NCBI GenBank assembly: GCA_030668545.1
Contig: DAOUTT010000140.1
Coordinates: 1-6,283 of the forward strand
DNA: 6,283 nucleotides
Direction of reading: 5' to 3'
Source: Anaerolineales bacterium
Lineage (GTDB): Bacteria > Chloroflexota > Anaerolineae > Anaerolineales > E44-bin32
Shown here: in pieces, positions 1 to 4,672 of the stretch
How positions within the stretch are numbered: the first letter of the stretch is position 1
How the letters are laid out: each line of letters starts with the position of its first letter
Notes under the pieces: model-generated
What the model was told of the DNA's origin: nothing
Seen by the model: only the letters and a program-made list of their open reading frames with translations
Database searches by the model: none
Made by a program: the position numbers and the translations under genes

Positions 1-92
1 AGATAGCCGAAGTGCAAAGCCATGAATCCAAGGCCCACTGCTGGCCAGGCAAAACCAATTAATACCAGACTTATTTTTCGATTCTTATCCAT
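1..92 (-). CDS. Partial gene: N-terminus of a small putative membrane protein
   Basis: Reading leftward from the ATG at 92-90, 30 codons stay open to the window edge, so the C-terminus is missing. The visible protein starts with a short charged stretch (MDKNRK) followed by a hydrophobic run (about residues 7-28) rich in Leu, Ile, Gly, Phe and Ala, which looks like a first transmembrane segment. A strong GGGAGG ribosome binding site lies at 103-98, five bases before the ATG, which supports this start. The gene is divergent from the mutase at 292. The fragment is too short for me to recognise a family, so no function is proposed. Confidence 0.6.
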   Translation of the reverse strand, partial: MDKNRKISLVLIGFAWPAVGLGFMALHFGY

Positions 93-97
93 GATTT

Positions 98-103
98 CCT
101 CCC
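98..103 (-). promoter_or_regulatory. Ribosome binding site of the left-edge membrane protein gene
   Basis: The minus strand reads GGGAGG here, followed by AAATC and then ATG. Motif and spacing are near ideal, and this is the main reason for calling the short partial gene at the window edge. Confidence 0.65.
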
Positions 104-161
104 GGCGCTAAACAATCCCATAAGCGCCTAACGGTCTTGTTGCTCCTATTTTGGCATAATT

Positions 162-174
162 CCCATCGCATGGG
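162..174. repeat. Short inverted repeat in the divergent intergenic region
   Basis: CCCAT-CGC-ATGGG forms a 5-base inverted repeat about midway between the two divergent start codons. It could be an operator or chance; no known motif is recognised. Confidence 0.25.
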
Positions 175-244
175 GGATGTTTGTAAGGTCACTGCAAGTT
201 AGTATAAAAAGAGCATACTCCTTACGTGTGTTTGATGACCTACA

Positions 245-253
245 TGCTATAAT
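245..253 (+). promoter_or_regulatory. Extended -10 promoter of the mutase gene
   Basis: TGCTATAAT is a perfect TATAAT -10 hexamer preceded by the TGn extension. No good -35 hexamer lies 16-18 bases upstream; a TTGATG at 232-237 is only 10 bases away and cannot pair with it. Extended -10 promoters often do without a -35. The predicted transcription start is near 260, giving a 5' leader of about 30 bases that includes the ribosome binding site at 281-285. Confidence 0.6.
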
Positions 254-263
254 CCCAAACCTA

Positions 264-277
264 CGAAGACATCTTCG
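264..277. repeat. Inverted repeat at the predicted mutase transcription start
   Basis: CGAAGA-CA-TCTTCG is a perfect 6-base inverted repeat with a 2-base centre, lying just after the expected transcription start of the mutase gene. The position suits a repressor site or a small leader hairpin. I cannot tie it to a named regulator. Confidence 0.3.
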
Positions 278-280
278 CTC

Positions 281-285
281 GGAGG
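281..285 (+). promoter_or_regulatory. Ribosome binding site of the mutase gene
   Basis: GGAGG lies six bases before the ATG at 292, which fixes the start codon of the mutase. Confidence 0.8.
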
Positions 286-291
286 CGCTGC

Positions 292-1971
292 ATGTTTGGC
301 TCGGAAAAGCTGAAGTCGATTAAGCATGCTTTTAAGAAATGGGAGAAGACCACTCTCCACCAAAGTCTAAGCAGTTTTCCGGAGAGGCGAGATCGCTTCA
401 TAACCACCTCCTCAGAAGAGATAAATCGCCTGTATACCCCTCTCGACATCGCTGAAATGGATTACCTTTCAGACCTTGGTCTTCCGGGCGAGTACCCATA
501 CACACGCGGCGTTCACCCTACACTCCATCGCGGACGTATGTGGACAATGCGGATGTTCTCCGGTTTCGGAACAGCCCAGGAGACGAATCAACGCTTTAAA
601 TACTTGCTCGACCAGGGTCAAACAGGTCTCTCTGTCGCCTTCGACCTCCCTACACTCATGGGCTACGACACCGATGATCCTGAGGCGACAGGTGAGTTTG
701 GAAAATGCGGTGTCGCCATCTCCTCTTTGAAGGATATGGAAATCCTGCTGGATGACATTCCCCTCGATGTCGTTTCCACAAGCATGACGATCAATTCCCC
801 CGCTGCTGTTATTTGGGCGATGTACATCGCAGCCGCAGAGAAGCGGGGAGTGCGGCCGGATCAACTGCGCGGAACGACACAGAACGATATACTGAAAGAA
901 TATATTGCCCAGAAGGAATACATCTTCCCACCCGATCCTTCCATGCGGCTGGTTATTGATACGATCGAATATGGAACCGAGAACCTACCTCTCTGGAACA
1001 CGGTCTCCATCTCTGGTTACCACATCCGCGAAGCCGGCTCGACCGCGGCGCAGGAATTAGCATTCACGCTCATAGATGGATTAGAGTATGTCCGTTGGAC
1101 TGTAGAGCGTGGGCTAGATATTGACAGCTTCGCTCCTCGGCTTTCTTTCTTCTTCAACGCCCATAATGATTTCTTCGAGGAGATCGGAAAGTACCGCGCC
1201 GCGCGGCGCATATGGGCACATGAGATGCGCCATACCTTCGGCGCGCAGAACCCGCGCTCCTGGCTCTTGCGATTTCACACGCAAACTGCCGGCGCCAGCC
1301 TGACTGCTCAACAACCGGAGATCAACATTGTCCGCGTTGCTGTCCAAGCACTCGCCGCAGTTCTCGGCGGAACCCAGTCTCTGCACACCAACTCAATGGA
1401 TGAAGCTCTTGCGCTGCCGTCCGAACACGCTGTTACGATCGCGCTGCGCACACAGCAAATCATCGCCGAGGAATCCGGTGTGGCCAACACGATCGACCCT
1501 CTGGGGGGCTCATTTTATCTTGAACAGATGACCAACCGCCTGGAGACGCAGGCACGCGAGTATTTCCGCAAAATTGACGATCTCGGTGGAGTTTTGCCCG
1601 CTATCGAAATGGGATTCTTCCAGCGCGAGATCCAGGAGGCTGCTTACCGCTATCAGCGGGAGATCGATACCGATGAGCGGCACATCATCGGAGTCAATGC
1701 CTACGAGGACCAGGAGCCCATTTCCATCCCATTACTCGAGATGGATCCTGAAGGCCATCGTCGACAGGTCTCACGCCTCGAAGAACTGCGTCGAACACGC
1801 GATAACGGGGCCGTCGGCCAAGCTCTCGATAACTTGCGGATCGCCTGCCAGGGAACAGAAAATACGATGCCGTACATCCTCGATGCCGTACGAACTTACG
1901 CGACGCTGGGCGAGATTATTGACGTTATGCGCGAGGTCTTTGGAACGTTTCAGGAACCCTCGTGGCTGTAA
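292..1971 (+). CDS. B12-dependent acyl-CoA mutase, large (catalytic) subunit, methylmalonyl-CoA mutase family
   Basis: This 559-residue protein is the substrate-binding TIM-barrel subunit of an adenosylcobalamin-dependent mutase, which moves a CoA-thioester group between neighbouring carbons. Family hallmarks are plain: PGEYPYTRGVHPT (65-77), GFGTAQETN (91-99), AFDLPTLMGYD (116-126), Gln197 in the TQNDI segment, SGYHIREAG with catalytic His244 (241-249), APRLSFF with Arg283, GGTQSLHTNSMDEAL (359-373) and DPLGGS (402-407). It ends after the barrel with no C-terminal B12-binding domain, so it needs a separate small subunit, which is not in this window. The start is set by GGAGG at 281-285. Specificity residues are Phe89 and Gln207, matching isobutyryl-CoA mutase; classical methylmalonyl-CoA mutase has Tyr89 and Arg207. 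It lacks the Asp of 2-hydroxyisobutyryl-CoA mutase (Ala116 here). Family membership is near certain; the exact substrate is open. It appears monocistronic, with its own promoter and terminator. Confidence 0.95.
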   Translation: MFGSEKLKSIKHAFKKWEKTTLHQSLSSFPERRDRFITTSSEEINRLYTPLDIAEMDYLSDLGLPGEYPYTRGVHPTLHRGRMWTMRMFSGFGTAQETNQRFKYLLDQGQTGLSVAFDLPTLMGYDTDDPEATGEFGKCGVAISSLKDMEILLDDIPLDVVSTSMTINSPAAVIWAMYIAAAEKRGVRPDQLRGTTQNDILKEYIAQKEYIFPPDPSMRLVIDTIEYGTENLPLWNTVSISGYHIREAGSTAAQELAFTLIDGLEYVRWTVERGLDIDSFAPRLSFFFNAHNDFFEEIGKYRAARRIWAHEMRHTFGAQNPRSWLLRFHTQTAGASLTAQQPEINIVRVAVQALAAVLGGTQSLHTNSMDEALALPSEHAVTIALRTQQIIAEESGVANTIDPLGGSFYLEQMTNRLETQAREYFRKIDDLGGVLPAIEMGFFQREIQEAAYRYQREIDTDERHIIGVNAYEDQEPISIPLLEMDPEGHRRQVSRLEELRRTRDNGAVGQALDNLRIACQGTENTMPYILDAVRTYATLGEIIDVMREVFGTFQEPSWL

Positions 1972-1991
1972 CATAGGGTGACCGCTAGATT

Positions 1992-2030
1992 CACAAAGCC
2001 CCGATCGTCGATCGGGGCTTCTCTCTTGTG
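1992..2030 (+). terminator. Intrinsic terminator after the mutase gene
   Basis: Bases 1996-2006 pair perfectly with 2010-2020 (AAGCCCCGATC with GATCGGGGCTT), an 11-base-pair GC-rich stem with a 3-base loop. A pyrimidine-rich tail, CTCTCTT, follows. An outer CACAA/TTGTG pair (1992-1996 and 2026-2030) could extend the structure. It begins about 20 bases after the mutase stop codon. Confidence 0.85.
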
Positions 2031-2199
2031 AACATCCAGGGTGAAAATCATTAAGTGAGAACCTTCATAAGAATTCGGATGGCTGAGATTTCTCCAGTCT
2101 TTGGAACCCTAACAAAACGGTCCGAGCCCTCAATCCCTTTCTTGCCCAAAGAGGAATCTAACATCCGTCATCATCTTCATCACTAATGATGGATTCAGG
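2031..2199. other. Non-coding stretch with no recognisable feature
   Basis: Between the mutase terminator and the small minus-strand reading frame I see no RNA gene, repeat or convincing promoter. A 35-codon plus-strand frame at 2079-2186 has no ribosome binding site and is judged chance. Confidence 0.5.
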
Positions 2200-2475
2200 T
2201 CAGGAACTTCCAAAGTACTGAACGGCGATCTCCAACAGCTTCCCTGTCTGGAAAACGAACTTCGCCCTTACCGATGGGTTTAAGGTCTCCAGGAAACTGT
2301 TAATATCCGACTCCAGGTCTTCCATTGGAGCTTGTGTGCAGTGCTGCAGCCAGGCAATTGCATTCCCTCGATAAGGATCTGGCAGAGCTTTTATTCGACT
2401 GACAAGCGCCGATCCACCATAGGTATCTCTAATCATGACAGGCATCCCTCCAAGGACTGTCCTCTTTGTAGGCAA
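2200..2475 (-). CDS. Possible small hypothetical protein
   Basis: An open frame of 91 codons from a TTG at 2475, with in-frame ATG alternatives at 2445 and 2436 (78 residues from the latter). The TTG directly follows an in-frame stop but has GGAG five bases upstream. The ATG at 2436 has GGAGG ten bases upstream, so both starts are possible. The predicted protein looks natural: a moderately charged, helix-prone chain with segments such as LPDPYRGNAIAWLQHC and DINSFLETLNPSVRAKF, with no signal peptide, membrane segment or repeat. It is the only sizeable frame in this roughly 550-base gap and is not antisense to a known gene. I do not recognise a family; it could be a real small soluble protein or a chance frame. 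Confidence 0.4.
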   Translation of the reverse strand: MPTKRTVLGGMPVMIRDTYGGSALVSRIKALPDPYRGNAIAWLQHCTQAPMEDLESDINSFLETLNPSVRAKFVFQTGKLLEIAVQYFGSS

Positions 2476-2564
2476 TTACTCTCCACTAGCCTTTAATGCA
2501 AGGTTCGGACCAGCAGCGGGTTATGTGACGCGCCTAACTGCAAACAGCATCCGACTGGAAAATT

Positions 2565-2573
2565 TGCTATGAT
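2565..2573 (+). promoter_or_regulatory. Extended -10 promoter abutting the radical SAM gene start
   Basis: TGCTATGAT differs by one base from the TGCTATAAT promoter of the mutase in this window. Its -10 hexamer ends only six bases before the ATG at 2580, so transcription would begin at or next to the A of the start codon. No -35 hexamer is evident at normal spacing. Confidence 0.45.
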
Positions 2574-2579
2574 CAGGAC

Positions 2580-3509
2580 ATGACCTCATTCGAAGCGGCT
2601 TACCGACAACTTCATCGTTCGGGTTCGTTGAGGGAACGCGCCGAGCAAGCTCGGGAGCATGAACGGGCATGTGATCTCTGCGCTCGATATTGCCGTGTTG
2701 ATCGTTCGGAGAGACTTGGAGGCTGCCGCACCGGGTTGAAGGCGCGTGTGGCTTCTTATGGTCCCCACCACGGTGAAGAAAATCCCCTGCGCGGTCAACG
2801 AGGTTCGGGGACGATCTTCTTCTCCTGGTGCAACTTGCGCTGCCAGTATTGTCAGAATGCTGATATAAGCCAATCCCCCGCTGGTAGAGAGGTAGAGAGC
2901 GAGGAGTTAGCCGCCATCATGCTCGATCTCCAGCGTAGGGGCTGCCACAATATCAATTTTGTCTCACCATCCCACGTCGTCGCCGAGATCCTGGAAGCGC
3001 TCGTAATAGCGGCTGATTCTGGCTTGAACATCCCGTTGGTATACAACACCGGCGGCTACGATTCGCCCGAGGCTCTTTCACTTCTCGATGGCGTGATCGA
3101 TATCTATATGCCCGATATGAAATACGTTGATCGTCTCATTGCCCGGCGTCTTTCTAAAATCGGCAATTACCCGATGATCAACCAATCCGCCGTGAGAGAG
3201 ATGCATCGTCAGGTCGGCGATCTCGTTCTGGATGAGCGCGAGATCGCCCAACGCGGATTGCTCGTACGCCATCTGATCCTGCCTGAGGATCTTGCGGGTA
3301 CGGAAGAAATTGTTCGCTTCCTTGCGGAGGAGATCTCACCCAATACGTACCTGAACCTCATGAACCAATATCGGCCCGCTTATCGGGCGGCGAAGTACCC
3401 TCCACTGGATCGCCCTCTGACTCCAAAGGAATATGACGACGCTGTGCTCCTGGCAAAGCGTGCAGGGCTGAACCGCTTGGATAACCGGCAGCGAGGCATT
3501 TTTCTTTAG
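2580..3509 (+). CDS. Radical SAM protein, PflX-like (pyruvate formate-lyase-activating enzyme homologue, COG1313 type)
   Basis: A 309-residue radical SAM enzyme. The [4Fe-4S]/S-adenosylmethionine motif is CNLRCQYC (Cys84, Cys88, Cys91) within GSGTIFFSWCNLRCQYCQN (75-93). An N-terminal cysteine cluster (Cys31, Cys34, Cys38, Cys49; CxxC-x3-C-x10-C) precedes it, as in the PflX-like group, and could bind a second metal or cluster. Later features are NTGGYDS (156-162), a region resembling the SAM-binding glycine motif, YMPDMKY (176-182), HLILPE (231-236) and MNQYRPAY (261-268). Length fits the family. Enzymes of this group are compared to glycyl-radical activases, but their substrates are not established, and no glycyl-radical enzyme gene is visible here. 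The start at 2580 matches the usual N-terminus, yet only AGGA one base before ATG is present, so translation may be leaderless. It stands alone, convergent with pfkA. Family call is firm; function is unknown. Confidence 0.9.
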   Translation: MTSFEAAYRQLHRSGSLRERAEQAREHERACDLCARYCRVDRSERLGGCRTGLKARVASYGPHHGEENPLRGQRGSGTIFFSWCNLRCQYCQNADISQSPAGREVESEELAAIMLDLQRRGCHNINFVSPSHVVAEILEALVIAADSGLNIPLVYNTGGYDSPEALSLLDGVIDIYMPDMKYVDRLIARRLSKIGNYPMINQSAVREMHRQVGDLVLDEREIAQRGLLVRHLILPEDLAGTEEIVRFLAEEISPNTYLNLMNQYRPAYRAAKYPPLDRPLTPKEYDDAVLLAKRAGLNRLDNRQRGIFL

Positions 3510-3552
3510 TGGGAATGACCTTCTGAACTGCAAATTACCGAGAAATAAAAAC

Positions 3553-3574
3553 CGGCAGGGAGCAAACCCTGCCG
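3553..3574 (-). terminator. Intrinsic terminator of the dnaE-pfkA operon
   Basis: CGGCAGGG (3553-3560) pairs perfectly with CCCTGCCG (3567-3574) around a 6-base loop. Read on the minus strand, the stem is followed by GTTTTTATTT, a proper U-tract; on the plus strand no T-run follows. It therefore ends minus-strand transcription about 130 bases beyond the restored pfkA stop at 3701. Confidence 0.8.
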
Positions 3575-3621
3575 ATGGCGATCTTGGGATTATCTTGGTT
3601 CTTGAAACTTAAGAAATGGTC

Positions 3622-3647
3622 ATCCGCAAGTCGTTGGCTTTGCGGAT
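3622..3647. repeat. Inverted repeat, possible secondary hairpin downstream of pfkA
   Basis: ATCCGCAA (3622-3629) and TTGCGGAT (3640-3647) form an 8-base-pair stem with a 10-base loop. Only a weak T-rich stretch follows on the minus strand (CATTTCTT), so it may be an mRNA 3'-end hairpin rather than a strong terminator. Confidence 0.4.
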
Positions 3648-3700
3648 CATAAGGCGAAATCCCTCGACATTAACGCACTTTTGGCCATCCGTTATGATGA

Positions 3701-3898
3701 TCAGCGTGAAAGTATATTGGCGATATCATAAAATTCCAGGTTTACCTCGCGAGCTTTACTCACGACATCTTCGAGTTTCCGCATAACGATCTCACGCCCG
3801 TTTAGACCGGTCATCACATCGGTTTCACCGGCGATTAGCGCATTTACGGCTTTCACACCCATTCGCGTCCCAAGGATGAGATCAAAAGCAGATGGACT
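3701..3898 (-). pseudogene. pfkA: C-terminal tail of 6-phosphofructokinase, separated from the main frame by an in-frame TGA
   Basis: Directly after the TGA at 3901-3899, the same frame continues for 65 sense codons and ends at TGA 3703-3701. The translation begins SPSAFDLILGTRMGVKAV and goes on to a typical phosphofructokinase C-terminal helix region (ALIAGETDVMTGLNGREIV, then RKLEDVVSKAREVNLEF). In the family this follows Arg-Gly-Gly without a break. Joining both parts gives 323 residues plus one codon for the TGA counted within them, the normal length for bacterial enzymes of about 320 residues. There is no start codon or ribosome binding site of its own, so it is part of pfkA, not a separate gene. 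The intact downstream frame shows the interruption is recent, an error, or tolerated by read-through. Confidence 0.85.
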
Positions 3899-4672
3899 TC
3901 ATCCGCGGACAACATGCCAGAGGATCGTAATTCGGGTTTCGAACCCGCAGTCATCCTCGATTAACTTTCTGGCCACATCTTCTGGTTGATAAGACGCACC
4001 TTCCGACATGATGATGATTGAGTGCGATTTCCCGCGATCATAGGCATCCATGACCTCCTTCGAAATCTGGTCAACTTGGATTTCATTTTCGGGGATGATG
4101 ATGACTTCAGCCCCGCAAATTACGCCTGAGATGAGGGCAAGGTAGCCACAGTCCCGACCCATCGTTACTACAAGGAAAGCGCGCTGATGCGACGATGCCG
4201 TGTCTCGCAGCTTATCGACGGCTTCCCTAATTGTGTTCAGAGCCGTATCTACTCCCAGCGACATATCGGTCCCCCAGATATCATTGTCGATCGAAGCTGG
4301 CACGCCGATCGCCGGGAAGCCCATCTCGGCCAGGACATGGGTCCCCCGCATGGTTCCATCGCCACCAATGACAACAATCCCATCGATCTCCGATTCATTC
4401 AGCTCGCGCTTTGCCTGCCGCTGGCCCTTCGTGGTTTTGAACCCCGGGCATCGTGCGGTTCGGAGGAACGTGCCTCCTCGCTGCATTATTCCTCCAACGT
4501 CCCGTGCTCGTAACTGCCTCATTTCCCCGCGGATAAGGCCGTCGAAACCCTCTTCGATTCCAATCACCTCAAGATCGTAATGAAGTGCGGTTCGTACGAC
4601 TGCACGAATACAAGGGTTGATCCCCGGCGCATCCCCGCCGGATGACAGCACAGCAATTCTTCCAAGTTTCAT
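3899..4672 (-). CDS. pfkA: 6-phosphofructokinase, reading frame ended prematurely by TGA
   Basis: Phosphorylates fructose 6-phosphate to fructose 1,6-bisphosphate in glycolysis. The frame has 257 residues; family members have about 320. Visible motifs: nucleotide-binding SSGGDAPGIN (10-19), GGDGT (103-107, the ATP-type form; PPi enzymes usually have GGDD), catalytic ASIDND with Asp129 (126-131), MGRDCGYLAL (171-180), SEG with the sugar-binding Glu (223-225), ETR (245-247) and HVVRG (253-257), whose His and Arg match E. coli His249 and Arg252. The next codon is TGA where the second Gly of Arg-Gly-Gly belongs, and Trp252 replaces the Gly before the His. PASIDND replaces the common PGTIDND. The ATG overlaps the dnaE stop (ATGA), and GAGG at 4681-4678 within dnaE is its ribosome binding site, so translation is probably coupled. 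As written, the product lacks its last fifth and is unlikely to be active unless TGA is read through. Confidence 0.92.
   Translation of the reverse strand: MKLGRIAVLSSGGDAPGINPCIRAVVRTALHYDLEVIGIEEGFDGLIRGEMRQLRARDVGGIMQRGGTFLRTARCPGFKTTKGQRQAKRELNESEIDGIVVIGGDGTMRGTHVLAEMGFPAIGVPASIDNDIWGTDMSLGVDTALNTIREAVDKLRDTASSHQRAFLVVTMGRDCGYLALISGVICGAEVIIIPENEIQVDQISKEVMDAYDRGKSHSIIIMSEGASYQPEDVARKLIEDDCGFETRITILWHVVRG

Larger units (their letters stand above)
3510..3700. other. Convergent intergenic region with two hairpins, no clear gene
   Basis: This gap lies between the ends of the radical SAM gene and the pfkA tail. It holds the minus-strand terminator at 3553-3574 and a second hairpin at 3622-3647. 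A 38-codon minus-strand stretch (3612-3725) without a usable start codon overlaps it and the pfkA end. No RNA gene is recognised. Confidence 0.5.

Noticed and set aside
469..864. 131-codon minus-strand frame inside the mutase gene
   Set aside because: Fully antisense to strongly conserved mutase sequence; the translation is Cys- and His-rich in a way typical of shadow frames.
292..1971. 2-hydroxyisobutyryl-CoA mutase
   Set aside because: That enzyme has Ile at the position of Phe89 and an Asp where this protein has Ala116; neither is present.
2079..2186. 35-residue plus-strand frame with a His-rich end
   Set aside because: No ribosome binding site or promoter, very short, and nothing recognisable in the translation.
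3616..3786. 56-residue plus-strand frame antisense to the pfkA end
   Set aside because: It has no ribosome binding site, overlaps the conserved pfkA tail on the other strand and has an unnatural Arg-, Ser- and Trp-rich composition.
3899..3901. Selenocysteine at the pfkA TGA
   Set aside because: The position is a glycine in the family, not a catalytic cysteine, and I see no convincing SECIS-like hairpin directly downstream (only a weak four-base pairing of GTCC with GGAC).
4187..4580. Plus-strand frames of 108 and 126 codons opposite pfkA
   Set aside because: They are shadows of the phosphofructokinase gene, whose motifs are unmistakable on the minus strand.
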